In this document: positions 16,494 to 25,872 of the stretch, one piece after another
Numbering within the stretch: the stretch's first letter is position 1
Layout of the letters: every line of letters starts with the position of its first letter
Assembly: GCF_038004425.1 (NCBI RefSeq)
Contig: NZ_JBBORC010000001.1
Span: forward strand, 473,001-537,000
Source: Solibacillus sp. FSL W7-1464
GTDB lineage: Bacteria > Bacillota > Bacilli > Bacillales_A > Planococcaceae
Direction of reading: 5' to 3'
Length of the DNA: 64,000 nucleotides
Translations under genes and position numbers: made by a program
The notes under the pieces: generated by a model
The model's database searches: none
The model's input: the letters and a program-made list of their open reading frames with translations, nothing else
What the model was told of the DNA's origin: nothing

Positions 16494-18578
16494 ATGAAAA
16501 TTTTTTCGCCGATTATTAAAATGCTCAACAAAATGAAGTATCCAATGAAGTTTTCAGTTATTGGATTTATATTATTAGTTCCATTATTGTTAGTTAGCCT
16601 ATTTTATTTAAATACGATGAATGATGAGATGAAACAGATCGAGAAAAAAATGGAAGGGGCAACGTACAACACTGTATTAAAAGAGGTTCTGCAATACAGC
16701 CAACAAACAAGGGCATTAAATGTCTCTCTTTTAACCGATGCGTCAGTTGCCAAACAGTTGGATGAAGTAACCGAAAAGGTCAATCAAGCGTTTGAAGAAA
16801 TTGAAGCGTTGGAATCTGAAATGGAATATGACTTTAGTACGAAGGAAGAATTCCAGGCGATTCAAGAAAATTGGAATACGCTACAGCAAACAACTTGGAA
16901 GGATTCGGGGCAGATTACTTCACAATATAAAGCCTATATTGAGGGAATTCTAAACCTTATGACCGATGTAACGAATAATTCGGAATTGCTGTTAACTGAT
17001 TCGAAAGAGATGTTTAATTTAACGTATAATACATTTATCGAATTACCAAAATTAACGGAACAATTTGGGCAAATGCGAGCTTTAGGTGTAAGTACCATTA
17101 ACAGTAATGCTACAGATGAAGCCCAATTAGAACAATTGAATATGATTTATTTCCCGACACAAAACGCCATTGAAAATATGAATAAAAGCTCGTCGGTCAT
17201 ATTTAATAACCCGGAGTTTGAAGCTGCATTACAACAGCCTTTAAATTTAGTGAAAGAAAGTACAGAAACATATTTTGAAGCAATTGACAGCATTGCAAAG
17301 GGTGCAATTTCATCAACCGATTATTCTGATATTGCCACTGCGTCCAACAATACAAACTTTGACTTTTATACAGCAAGTCTAGATGAAATGGAGAAAACTT
17401 TACAGCAACATTCTGATAATTTAAAGCAAACGATGATGATCATCTTTATCGCACTTTCAATTATATTTATTGTAGCATTACTCCTGTTTGTCAGCTTATT
17501 TTTAGCAATTCGTCAATCTATACAGTTATTGGAAGCGGGTACTACAAAAGTCGCTAGTGGAGATTTGAATGTAAAAGTTACATTAAATACAAATGACGAA
17601 ATGAAAAATGTAGAAACTGCATTTAATAGCATGACCGTACAATTAAATGAACTCGTTCGAGAAATTACAACAAGTGCCGAACATGTGGCTTCTTCGAGTG
17701 AAGAATTAAATGCAAGTGCAGAGGAAGCAACTGCAGCTGTGGAGCATACAACAACTGCGGTCAATCAAATGATGACGGATACAGAAATACAGGAAGTAAG
17801 ACTAAATGAAAGTGCACAGGCAATGGATGAAATGGTAACAGGGATTGAGCGTATTGCAGAAAATAGTGTACGCATTTCTGCTCTGACAAATGAAACAACG
17901 GGCTTTGCCAATGATGGAAATACAACCGTTGAAAAAGCACTGCAGCAAATGGATATAATTAAACAAACTGTCGGGGAATCGAGCGGGAAAATTAACGAAT
18001 TAAATAAACAATCTACTAAAATCGATTCTATTGTGCGTGTCATTACAGACATTGCGGATCAGACAAATTTACTGGCATTAAACGCTGCTATAGAGGCGGC
18101 ACGTGCCGGAGAACATGGGAAAGGCTTTGCTGTAGTGGCTGATGAAGTACGTAAACTGGCTGAAGAATCACGCAGTTCTGCTAAGCAAATAGCCGAGCTT
18201 ATTGAGACGATTCAGATAGATACAACGGACTCTGTAAAAATGATGAGTCTTGTTACGGATAATGTCGATGTCGGTATAAAAGTGACGGAAGAAACCGCAT
18301 ATAAATTTGGTCATATTTTAACAAGTATGCAGACATTGAATCCTCAAATGGAAGAAATATCAGCAACAGCGACGGAATTTTCAGCTCAGGCCGAGCAAGT
18401 TGCTTCGGCAATGCAACATCTGTTGGAAATGGCAAAACAAACGAGCGATGCAACAGCGGAAATTGCCTCAACTTCAGAAGAACAATTAGCGATTATGGAA
18501 GAAGTATCGTCTTCCTCAAATTCTTTATCAGAAATCGCTGAATCATTACAAGGTTTAGTCATGAGATTTAAGCTATAA
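16494..18578 (+). CDS. Methyl-accepting chemotaxis protein
   Basis: Transmembrane chemoreceptor of 694 residues. A first membrane helix (about 17-40) is followed by a roughly 280-residue, mostly helical extracellular sensor without a family I can name, a second helix (about 316-340), a HAMP linker and a cytoplasmic coiled-coil signalling domain. The kinase-contact tip is [20 protein letters not shown]. It should report ligand to CheA/CheW. ATG 16494 follows GGAGG by 5 nt; the upstream ATG 16476 precedes that ribosome site and is unlikely. The ligand is unknown. Confidence 0.93.
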   Translation: MKIFSPIIKMLNKMKYPMKFSVIGFILLVPLLLVSLFYLNTMNDEMKQIEKKMEGATYNTVLKEVLQYSQQTRALNVSLLTDASVAKQLDEVTEKVNQAFEEIEALESEMEYDFSTKEEFQAIQENWNTLQQTTWKDSGQITSQYKAYIEGILNLMTDVTNNSELLLTDSKEMFNLTYNTFIELPKLTEQFGQMRALGVSTINSNATDEAQLEQLNMIYFPTQNAIENMNKSSSVIFNNPEFEAALQQPLNLVKESTETYFEAIDSIAKGAISSTDYSDIATASNNTNFDFYTASLDEMEKTLQQHSDNLKQTMMIIFIALSIIFIVALLLFVSLFLAIRQSIQLLEAGTTKVASGDLNVKVTLNTNDEMKNVETAFNSMTVQLNELVREITTSAEHVASSSEELNASAEEATAAVEHTTTAVNQMMTDTEIQEVRLNESAQAMDEMVTGIERIAENSVRISALTNETTGFANDGNTTVEKALQQMDIIKQTVGESSGKINELNKQSTKIDSIVRVITDIADQTNLLALNAAIEAARAGEHGKGFAVVADEVRKLAEESRSSAKQIAELIETIQIDTTDSVKMMSLVTDNVDVGIKVTEETAYKFGHILTSMQTLNPQMEEISATATEFSAQAEQVASAMQHLLEMAKQTSDATAEIASTSEEQLAIMEEVSSSSNSLSEIAESLQGLVMRFKL

Positions 18579-18609
18579 TTTTTGCACTTACATTAGCAGG
18601 TGCGTTTTT

Positions 18610-18650
18610 AAAGCAGTTTCAATTATAATAGTTGAAGCTGCTTTTAAATT
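18610..18650 (+). terminator. Hairpin after the chemoreceptor gene
   Basis: Arms aaagcagtttcaa (18610-18622) and ttgaagctgcttt (18632-18644), 12 of 13 paired, with a weak T tail. Confidence 0.55.
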
Positions 18651-18691
18651 TACATATCTGTCCGGCAGTTAAAAGAAAGGGGGCAAAAATT

Positions 18692-19540
18692 ATGCACTCT
18701 ATACACAAATTAGGGGAAAGTTTTTGGTACATCACTCCAGTATCGCTGACGGACCGTCCGATTTTAGGGATGGTGGCTGGCAGTAAAAAGACATTAATGA
18801 TTGATGCGGGGAATTCGGAAGAACATGTGAATTATTTTCTGAATGAACTTAATAATAGGGGGATTTCTACTCCGGATTTAGTTGTGCTAACGCATTGGCA
18901 TTGGGACCATATTTTTGGTCTTTCCGCATTATCTGATACTGTTTCCATTGCGTCCAAAGAGACGAAAGAGGAAATGGAGAAGCTTATCCCGTTTTCGTGG
19001 TCAGATGAAGCGATTGATGCACGAGTAAAGGAAGGCGTGGAAATTGAATTTTGTGCGAAAGCAATTAAGGAAGAATACAAAAATCACCGGAATATCATCA
19101 TTACTTTGCCGGATATTACATTAGAGAATAGAGCAGAGATAGATCTAGGTGGTGTCACGTGTATCGTACAGCATGTTGGAGGGGATCATGCTGCAGATTC
19201 TGTCATTGTGTATATTAAAGAAGAAAAGATTCTGTTCCTTGGGGACTGCATTTATCCGAGAATGTATGCCGAAAAAGTACACTATACAATTAGTGAAACG
19301 TTACGAGTATTAGATCTATTGGAAACATTTGATGCAGAAACTTATATCCCTTCGCATCAACAGCCAATGGCAAAAGAAGATTTTGCTCTGGAAGTTGCGA
19401 TGCTTAGAACGATTGCAAAATATACAGAGGAATGTAATGGGGAGCATCCGGAAATAGTGAAGAAATATGAAGACTATGTAAAAAGAAAACTTACCGAAGA
19501 TGAATTAGACACGATTTCCGATTTTGTAAATGGATTCTAA
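18692..19540 (+). CDS. MBL-fold metallo-hydrolase
   Basis: Metallo-beta-lactamase superfamily enzyme of 282 residues. The binuclear zinc motif is THWHWDH (residues 67-73). Further ligands are likely the histidine in HVGGDHAADSV, the aspartate in FLGDCIYP and the histidine in YIPSHQQP. The ordering is that of glyoxalase-II-like hydrolases. No signal peptide, so it acts in the cytosol. ATG 18692 follows AAAGGGGG by about 8 nt. The substrate cannot be told; close relatives include lactonases, thioesterases and glyoxalases. It stands alone between two terminators. Confidence 0.85.
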   Translation: MHSIHKLGESFWYITPVSLTDRPILGMVAGSKKTLMIDAGNSEEHVNYFLNELNNRGISTPDLVVLTHWHWDHIFGLSALSDTVSIASKETKEEMEKLIPFSWSDEAIDARVKEGVEIEFCAKAIKEEYKNHRNIIITLPDITLENRAEIDLGGVTCIVQHVGGDHAADSVIVYIKEEKILFLGDCIYPRMYAEKVHYTISETLRVLDLLETFDAETYIPSHQQPMAKEDFALEVAMLRTIAKYTEECNGEHPEIVKKYEDYVKRKLTEDELDTISDFVNGF

Positions 19541-19577
19541 ATGATCGCTTCAATTAAACAATATAAATGTGAAAAGA

Positions 19578-19614
19578 ACCGCCCAGTTGCTGAAGAACAA
19601 CTAGGCGGTTTTTG
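19578..19614 (+). terminator. Terminator after the MBL gene
   Basis: Arms aaccgcccagttg and caactaggcggtt (one mismatch), followed by TTT. Confidence 0.8.
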
Positions 19615-19724
19615 TATTGCTGATTTGACAAAAGTAACAACCTATTTATAATTATAAGTTGTTAGATATTAATTTTTACATATAAACCACTATCGGCAAA
19701 ACAATCAGAAAGGGAGATTTTATA

Positions 19725-20585
19725 ATGAAATTCATTAGTTTACCAAAGCTAGGATTAATTTTAGTGTTTAGTTTATTACTAGCTGCATGTTCTTCGGAGG
19801 TTGACGGTACAGAGAAACAAGCTGTCAATTTAGCTTATGTAGAGTGGGAGACTGAAGTTGCCTCCACTCATGTAGTAGGGCAAGTTCTGGAAGATCTAGG
19901 ATATAATGTAACTCTCACGCCTTTAGATAATGGGATTATGTGGGAAGCTCTTGCCAATGGAGAAGTTGATGGCATGGTTTCAGCATGGCTACCACAGACG
20001 CATGCCCCGCAAGTTGAGAAGTACCAAGGTCTTATAGATGATTTAGGAGAAAACCTGATAGGTGGAAAAATCGGATTAGTAGTCCCAAGCTATATGGATG
20101 TGGACTCCATCGAAGATTTAACAGATGAGGCGGGTAAAACGATTACGGGCATTGAACCAGGAGCAAATATAACGGGAACTACGGAAAAGGCATATGAGAT
20201 ATATCCTAACCTTGAAGGGTGGACGGTACTCAGCTCATCTTCAGTAGCAATGGTAGGAGCTCTTAAGCAAGCAATTGAGAACGGCGAAGAAATCATTGTG
20301 ACAGGCTGGTCTCCTCACTGGAAATTTAACGCATTTGATTTGAAGTACTTAGATGATCCGAAAGGGATGTATGGAACTGAAGAGTATATCGGTACATTTG
20401 CACGTAATGGATTTAAAGAGGATAATCCTGGGGCGCATAGTGTTCTCGATAATTTCCACTGGACTCCGGAAGATATAGAAAGTGTTATGATGGATATTAT
20501 GGAAGGCATGGATCCGAAAGAGGCAGCAAAAAAATGGATTGAAGAAAATGAAGATAAAGTTGCCGAATGGACAAAAGAAGTTTAA
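19725..20585 (+). CDS. Glycine betaine/choline-type ABC substrate-binding lipoprotein
   Basis: Lipoprotein of 286 residues with signal peptide and lipobox LLAACSS (Cys22), so it is anchored on the outer face of the membrane. The mature part matches the OpuAC family of quaternary-ammonium binders: VNLAYVEWETEVASTHVVG at the start, GEVDGMVSAWLPQTH, and VTGWSPHWKF near the C-terminus. Tryptophans in these motifs usually form the cation-binding aromatic box. ATG follows AAAGGGAG. No permease or ATPase lies next to it, and a strong terminator follows, so it is an orphan that must work with a transporter encoded elsewhere or serve as a sensor partner. Confidence 0.88.
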   Translation: MKFISLPKLGLILVFSLLLAACSSEVDGTEKQAVNLAYVEWETEVASTHVVGQVLEDLGYNVTLTPLDNGIMWEALANGEVDGMVSAWLPQTHAPQVEKYQGLIDDLGENLIGGKIGLVVPSYMDVDSIEDLTDEAGKTITGIEPGANITGTTEKAYEIYPNLEGWTVLSSSSVAMVGALKQAIENGEEIIVTGWSPHWKFNAFDLKYLDDPKGMYGTEEYIGTFARNGFKEDNPGAHSVLDNFHWTPEDIESVMMDIMEGMDPKEAAKKWIEENEDKVAEWTKEV

Positions 20586-20970
20586 TAAAGTTCCATGTAC
20601 CGGGTGCACTAATCCAAATTTAATCTGTCTTAGGATATAAACAAAAACGTGAGTCTCCGTACTAAGGGGTTGCGATTTTTGAAAAGAACCACCTAATTGT
20701 TGATGGACAACGAATTAGGTGGTTCTTTTTCTGGATACAATAAGAAAGTGAATTGTAAGTAATTTTTCCTGCTATGCAACGTATTTGAATTTGCCCGATT
20801 TTAAGCAAAAAAAATACACCTGCCAAATGCATTGTAAAATATGCCGACACGTGGTAAATTTATATAGATATGCGCGAAAATAAAAATTATGCGTATATTA
20901 TCCCTTACTATAAGTATATATAAAAATTCTTTATTAGTCAACTCTTAAATACTTTCAAGGAGTGAATGTT
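20586..20970. other. Intergenic region upstream of helD
   Basis: 385 nt. It holds the terminator at 20684-20731; the rest is AT-rich, with no gene or recognisable leader. The helD promoter probably lies in 20860-20940. Confidence 0.6.
20684..20731 (+). terminator. Terminator after the betaine-binding protein gene
   Basis: Perfect 15-bp arms aagaaccacctaatt and aattaggtggttctt, followed by T5. Confidence 0.85.
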
Positions 20971-23331
20971 ATGAAAGCAGATTTCCTGAACGAACAAAAG
21001 CGGTTAAATAGTGTTGTGAGTGTAATTAATGATCAAACACATCAACTCGAATCAGAAACATTAAAGCTCCGAAATGAAGTAGTAAATACCCGAAAGCATT
21101 TTTGGGATGAGATTAAAGTGAATACGGATTCGTTTGATGACTTTTTGGAAACCGTTATTAACTTAAGACAAGAAGCGCAGGCATTAGCTGTTGGCGAAAG
21201 TACGCATCATCACGCATCCAAAAGATTAGCTGTCTTGCATCGGATGAAGTCAGTCCCCTATTTTGGACGGATTGATTTTCTTGAAGAAGGTTTTTCAGAA
21301 CAGGAGAAAATTTATATTGGTATTTCATCCTTGATGGATGCAAGTGGGGAGGACTTTCTCATTTATGACTGGAGAGCCCCGATTTCAAGCGTCTATTATG
21401 ATTATGAGCCGGGTCCTGCACAGTATACAACGCCTGGGGGCAAGGTTTACGGCGAGCTCGAGAAAAAGTGGCAATACGTTATTCGTGACGGAAAACTGCA
21501 ATTCATGTTTGATACAAGTCTCACGATTGGTGACGAAATTTTACAGAAGGTGCTTGGAAAAGGCGCGGATAAGTATATGCAAAGTATCGTAGCAACGATT
21601 CAAAAAGATCAAAACCGTATTATTCGCCATGATCAAGGGCGTATGCTCATTGTGCACGGTGCAGCAGGAAGTGGTAAAACTTCGGCTGCATTACAAAGAA
21701 TCGCATTTCTTCTGTATAAATACCGGGATCGTATAAAAGCTGATCAAATTATATTATTTTCACCGAATGCGATGTTTAATAGCTACGTTTCCAACGTACT
21801 TCCGGAGCTTGGGGAAGAAAATATGCAGCAAGTTACATTTCAGGAATATTTGGATCACCGCCTAAGTAAAGATTTCCACTTGGAAAATCCATTTCATCAA
21901 CTGGAATATGTGCTGACTGCAGCAAATAGCCCTTCGTATAGCGCAAGGATTAAAGGAATTCAATTTAAAGCATCTGTTAAATATGTTGAGGCGATTAAAC
22001 TATACCGAGAAACTTTGGAGAAGTCGGACCTGCTATTTAAAGATGTAAAGTTCAGAGGGAAAACAATCATTTCGGCTCAGCAATTGTCGGAGAAGTTTTA
22101 TGGGGATCATATTTCACTGAGTTTCCAAAGCAGACTTGAAAAACTGAAAGACTGGCTAATGAATAAAATAAAAGAAGTAGAAAAAATAGAACGTTCTCAG
22201 CCATGGGCAGAGGAGGAAATTGAGTTACTGAGCGATGAGACGTACCACAAAATTCATAAATATTTAGCGAAGAAAAATGGCTTTGAACGAGAGGAGCAGG
22301 CAGACTATGAAATGGATCATGACGCGCTTATTCAAGTAATTGTCCGCCTGAAAATGAAGGTAGTAAGAAAACAAATTCAAACACTGGACTTTATCGATTT
22401 AGAAGGGATCTATAAGCAGCTATTTACAGATCCATTACTGATGCAACAGCAATTAAAAGTAGAAGTACCGGATGAGTGGGAAGCGATATGTGATGATACA
22501 CTTCAAACGATGGAATCAGGAACGCTGTATTATGAAGATGCGACACCATTCCTGTTTTTGCAGGAATTGATTCAAGGTTTTCAAACGAACCGTTCGATCA
22601 AGCATATTCTCATTGATGAAGCACAGGATTATTCGCCGTTTCAATTTGAATTTCTGAAGCGTTTATTCCCATCTGCCAAAATGACGGTGCTAGGTGACTT
22701 CAATCAGGCAATTTTTGCTCATGCGAGTGGAGTAGCAGATTTTCAAATGCTAAACCATCTCTATGGGGAAGAAGAGACGGAAGTGATCGACATGACCCGA
22801 AGTTATCGTTCGACGAAGCCGATTATTGAATTTACAAGAAGTCTCATTGCTAATGGAGAAGAGATCATTCCGTTTGACCGTGGTGGTGAGCTGCCGGTAT
22901 TAAACCAAGTGGAAAATCATACACAATTGCACGAGCGCATTATGTCCAGCATTTCGAAGTTGCAAAGTGAAGGCTATGGCAGTATCGCAGTCATTTGTAA
23001 ATCAGCAGAAGAAAGTAGGACAGCATTTGAGACGTTAAATAAAATTGACGGAATTAAGCTGATAAAAAGTGGTACAGCAGAATTTGAGCAAGGAGTTGTC
23101 GTCATTCCTTCATATTTAGCGAAGGGAATCGAATTTGAAGCGGTCATCATTTACGACGCATCCGAACACGTATATGGAGATGAAAGTTTACGGAGAATTT
23201 TTTATACAGCCTGCACAAGAGCAATGCACGTGCTGCAATTGTACAGTGTAGGGAAACCGAGTCCTTTTATACGAAAGGCTTTGGAAGAGAACCTCGTACA
23301 ACTTGAGTTGAATTCAGAGAGCATTAGGTAA
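20971..23331 (+). CDS. helD: RNA polymerase recycling motor ATPase HelD
   Basis: UvrD-like superfamily 1 ATPase of 786 residues, close to Bacillus HelD. HelD pulls stalled or hibernating RNA polymerase off DNA and prevents its trapping. The long N-terminal coiled coil (residues 1-65, which in HelD enters the secondary channel) precedes the first ATPase part. Walker A is HGAAGSGKTSAA (about 228-239) and the Walker B/DEAQD box LIDEAQDYSPFQ lies near 547. SYRSTKPI and YTACTRAMH are helicase motifs IV/VI-like. ATG 20971 follows AAGGAG by 8 nt; an in-frame GTG at 20962 overlaps that site. Monocistronic. Confidence 0.93.
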   Translation: MKADFLNEQKRLNSVVSVINDQTHQLESETLKLRNEVVNTRKHFWDEIKVNTDSFDDFLETVINLRQEAQALAVGESTHHHASKRLAVLHRMKSVPYFGRIDFLEEGFSEQEKIYIGISSLMDASGEDFLIYDWRAPISSVYYDYEPGPAQYTTPGGKVYGELEKKWQYVIRDGKLQFMFDTSLTIGDEILQKVLGKGADKYMQSIVATIQKDQNRIIRHDQGRMLIVHGAAGSGKTSAALQRIAFLLYKYRDRIKADQIILFSPNAMFNSYVSNVLPELGEENMQQVTFQEYLDHRLSKDFHLENPFHQLEYVLTAANSPSYSARIKGIQFKASVKYVEAIKLYRETLEKSDLLFKDVKFRGKTIISAQQLSEKFYGDHISLSFQSRLEKLKDWLMNKIKEVEKIERSQPWAEEEIELLSDETYHKIHKYLAKKNGFEREEQADYEMDHDALIQVIVRLKMKVVRKQIQTLDFIDLEGIYKQLFTDPLLMQQQLKVEVPDEWEAICDDTLQTMESGTLYYEDATPFLFLQELIQGFQTNRSIKHILIDEAQDYSPFQFEFLKRLFPSAKMTVLGDFNQAIFAHASGVADFQMLNHLYGEEETEVIDMTRSYRSTKPIIEFTRSLIANGEEIIPFDRGGELPVLNQVENHTQLHERIMSSISKLQSEGYGSIAVICKSAEESRTAFETLNKIDGIKLIKSGTAEFEQGVVVIPSYLAKGIEFEAVIIYDASEHVYGDESLRRIFYTACTRAMHVLQLYSVGKPSPFIRKALEENLVQLELNSESIR

Positions 23332-23358
23332 ACACAGCTGTTTCATTAAATCCTTAAG

Positions 23359-23397
23359 AAAACGGAGTCCGGGAGCGTATCGGACTCCGTTTTAATT
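23359..23397. terminator. Bidirectional terminator between helD and the GNAT gene
   Basis: Perfect 13-bp arms aaaacggagtccg and cggactccgtttt with a 9-nt loop; A-run on one side, T-run on the other. Confidence 0.85.
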
Positions 23398-23428
23398 TTG
23401 GACCATTTTATTTCCAACACTATTTCTC

Positions 23429-23935
23429 CTAATACGTATAGCGTGCTACTTGCTCACCATCAATAACAAGACCGTCTATTTCCCGGAAGCCCATTTTTTC
23501 ATAGATACGCTTTGCATGATCATTGTCAGGTTCATAGGAAAGGGTAATCGTTTGATGGTGAGGTTCTTTTAATGTTTGAATATCCTCTATGACGAGCTGA
23601 ACTGCCTCTTTGCCGTAACCATTCCCCTGATATTTTTGGTCGATCATCATACGGTAAATCCAGTACTCATGGTCATCTTCATCCAGACCATAAAGTGTGA
23701 ACCCGACCATTTCTTGACCATAGTAAATTCCTTTCGCATGGAAATTTTCCAGAAAGTTCAGCTGTGCCAGTGACACCGCATTCGAGGCTACAAACTTTAC
23801 TTGATCCTCTCGTACTTTGAGCGAAATCGCTTTTATCCAATTGTCTTTTGAAATCGTTTTTAAATGCAGCATTCCTTTTAACCCACTCTCATGTAAAATG
23901 ACTTGTCGTACTTCCTTACTAACAATTAATACCAT
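23429..23935 (-). CDS. GNAT N-acetyltransferase (BltD/SpeG-like)
   Basis: Acetyl-CoA-dependent N-acetyltransferase of up to 168 residues. The CoA-binding motif A is MMIDQKYQGNGYGKEA, and motif B is the C-terminal NDHAKRIYEKMGF. The order and the YYGQEMVGFTLYGLDEDD segment resemble the polyamine acetyltransferases BltD and PaiA. An internal ATG at 23872 (MLHLKTISKDNW) fits the family N-terminus better, but the AAAGGA before it is too close, so the start is uncertain. The acceptor, polyamine or other, is inferred only. Monocistronic, facing helD. Confidence 0.82.
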   Translation of the reverse strand: MVLIVSKEVRQVILHESGLKGMLHLKTISKDNWIKAISLKVREDQVKFVASNAVSLAQLNFLENFHAKGIYYGQEMVGFTLYGLDEDDHEYWIYRMMIDQKYQGNGYGKEAVQLVIEDIQTLKEPHHQTITLSYEPDNDHAKRIYEKMGFREIDGLVIDGEQVARYTY

Positions 23936-23981
23936 AAAAGAAGTTGGAATTGAATGTTGTGTATGACCAAATTTCTTTCAA

Positions 23982-24443
23982 CTAAGATAAATTGGAAAAA
24001 CTGCTGAAAGTCCCAAAAACCTCTTGTTTATATAACTGAGGGTAAGTGGACATGAAGTTAAGTATGATGAATGCATTGTCCAAAACCGGATAGAGCTCAA
24101 ATAACAAGCGGTCGCCGTACCGGATGGCTGCCAATGCAAGCGGCAGTTCGCGCCGGAATACTTCATACCGCCGCATAGCTGTATCGAAATCCTGATTTTC
24201 TTTATTAATTAATATATAGGCGCTGTAATACAAATAATGTCCATCTGCTTTCCATTCACCGAGCACTTCATCTCTAAGTTGGGGATTTACTTTGTTCCAA
24301 GCGAACTTTGTCCCGATTGTTAAAAATAAATCTCCTGTATCATCTGAATGGGTCAGAGTGTGATGTCTAGAAATAATAGGTTCCGTTACTGTTACACCTT
24401 CCCTGTATTCAACAAACAGTCTTTCCGGATTGAAATTGCTCAT
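23982..24443 (-). CDS. Staygreen family protein
   Basis: A protein of 153 residues that matches the staygreen family: it opens MSNFNPERLFVEYREGVT and continues TEPIISRHHTLTHSDDTG and LFLTIGTKFAW. In plants staygreen proteins are Mg-dechelatases of chlorophyll breakdown; bacterial relatives in Bacillales have no settled role. Three upstream in-frame ATGs exist, but ATG 24443 is preceded by TTGGAG at 7 nt and matches the family start. No membrane segment or signal peptide. It lies between the GNAT gene and a divergent YppG-like gene, and no tetrapyrrole gene is near it. Confidence 0.82.
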   Translation of the reverse strand: MSNFNPERLFVEYREGVTVTEPIISRHHTLTHSDDTGDLFLTIGTKFAWNKVNPQLRDEVLGEWKADGHYLYYSAYILINKENQDFDTAMRRYEVFRRELPLALAAIRYGDRLLFELYPVLDNAFIILNFMSTYPQLYKQEVFGTFSSFSNLS

Positions 24444-24609
24444 GTCATAGCTCCAATCATTTTCTTTATTCATATGCATTTTTCTGTTGGAGGTGAAGGG
24501 GAATACAATGAACAATTAACGTTTTACCGCTTATTTCAAATGTCTATATTACGAAAAACCATGAACATATACTAGGGTAGAGGTCAAACTTAGTAGGAGG
24601 TGAAAATAT

Positions 24610-24945
24610 ATGCCATTTTATGGGCAAAATTCTAGAGCGGGAATGTTTCCGCCAAATGGACAGCAATTTGGTCCTCCACCGCAAATGGGAAGACAGCAGA
24701 TGGGAATGCCTCGTCCCAATGAATTCGCAAGACCGAGGGAAGCCTTTTATCCACCATATCCGGTGAATCCGAGACAGGGGCAACAGCAGAACAATTTTTA
24801 TCCGCCACAGCCACAGCAGCAGCAAGGTTCTCGCTTTAGCGGTCTATCTGATAACTTAAATACAATGATGGGCCATGTAGGGACAATAACGAATGGAATT
24901 AATACAATGAGACAAGTAGGCGCAATGCTGAATCTCTTTAAATAA
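24610..24945 (+). CDS. Pro/Gln-rich YppG-like protein
   Basis: A 111-residue protein with a low-complexity N-terminal two thirds rich in Pro, Gln, Gly and Met (PQMGRQQMGMPRP, NPRQGQQQNNFYPPQPQQQQ). A conserved-looking C-terminal helix reads LNTMMGHVGTITNGINTMRQ and ends MLNLFK. This layout is that of YppG and related small proteins of spore formers, often found in coats. Good ribosome site (AGGAGG). It is divergent from the staygreen gene. Assignment to YppG rather than another small coat-type family is tentative. Confidence 0.6.
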   Translation: MPFYGQNSRAGMFPPNGQQFGPPPQMGRQQMGMPRPNEFARPREAFYPPYPVNPRQGQQQNNFYPPQPQQQQGSRFSGLSDNLNTMMGHVGTITNGINTMRQVGAMLNLFK

Positions 24946-24972
24946 CAAATAGATAAGAAAGAATATCAATTT

Positions 24973-25008
24973 AGCCTATCAATTATTATTATTGATAAGC
25001 TTTTTTGT
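24973..25008 (+). terminator. Terminator after the YppG-like gene
   Basis: Arms agcctatcaat and attgataagct (one mismatch) with an AT loop, then T6. Confidence 0.8.
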
Positions 25009-25173
25009 TTCTGTACATAAAAACGCTAACCAACGGCGGCCATACAGCTTCGAATAACGAAATCCCTACAGTTGAGTAGAAATTATTGACAACTAAAATA
25101 ATTATATGATAAATTTATCTCGAAATAAAGATATTTTAATTTGAAATAAATTACAAGGAAGAGGTAGCACATT

Positions 25174-25806
25174 ATGAACTTTGAAGAATTAGTAAAATCT
25201 CGCCATTCCGCAATGAACTTTATTGAAAATGAACAAATGACAGAAGAGGATTTTAAAAATATATTTGAGCTGACAAAGCTGGCTCCAAGCGCATACAACC
25301 TGCAGTTTACGAATTACTTGGTGATTACAGATCAAGAGAAGAAGGAAAGAGTAAAAGAATTAAGCTACAACCAATATAAAATCCATACAGCAAGCGGTGT
25401 CGTTATTGTTATGGGAAATAAAAACAGCATTGAAATGCCGGAAGTTGAAAGAATCTACAGTCCACTGAAAATGCTGAAGATGATGGATGAAGTTGAATAC
25501 GACATGACGATGGAATTGATTAAAGGGTACAGTGACGGCTTAAAGGACAATCCGCATGAATTAAATTTAGAACTGATGCGAAACGCAGGGATTCACGCGA
25601 TGCTCTTTATGATGAGTGCCAAAAATTACGGTTTTGATACTTGTCCAATGCATGTCCATAATGTTGATGAATTACGAAAAGAGTTCAATATACCAGATCA
25701 TTTAGAGCCGGTTATGATGATTACGATTGGGAAAAGCGTAGAGAAAGTGCGCGCACGAGGCTACCGTAAACCTGTCGGAGAATTTGTGAATTACAACGGC
25801 TATTAG
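25174..25806 (+). CDS. Nitroreductase family protein
   Basis: FMN-dependent oxidoreductase of 210 residues. SRHSAMNFIENEQ is the family N-terminal FMN-phosphate motif (a basic residue plus Ser), LAPSAYNLQFTNYLVI follows as the second FMN contact, and MITIGKS ends the core. It would reduce nitro compounds, quinones or related substrates with NAD(P)H. The ATG is preceded by GGAAGAGG. Monocistronic, with a terminator at 25818-25856. Confidence 0.88.
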   Translation: MNFEELVKSRHSAMNFIENEQMTEEDFKNIFELTKLAPSAYNLQFTNYLVITDQEKKERVKELSYNQYKIHTASGVVIVMGNKNSIEMPEVERIYSPLKMLKMMDEVEYDMTMELIKGYSDGLKDNPHELNLELMRNAGIHAMLFMMSAKNYGFDTCPMHVHNVDELRKEFNIPDHLEPVMMITIGKSVEKVRARGYRKPVGEFVNYNGY

Positions 25807-25817
25807 TTAATTAAAAT

Positions 25818-25856
25818 TAGGCGACTGAACATCCGGTAAGGATATTCAGTCGCCTA
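25818..25856. terminator. Bidirectional terminator
   Basis: Perfect 12-bp arms taggcgactgaa and ttcagtcgccta between the convergent nitroreductase and EAL genes. Confidence 0.85.
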
Positions 25857-25872
25857 TTATATTATCAGGACT

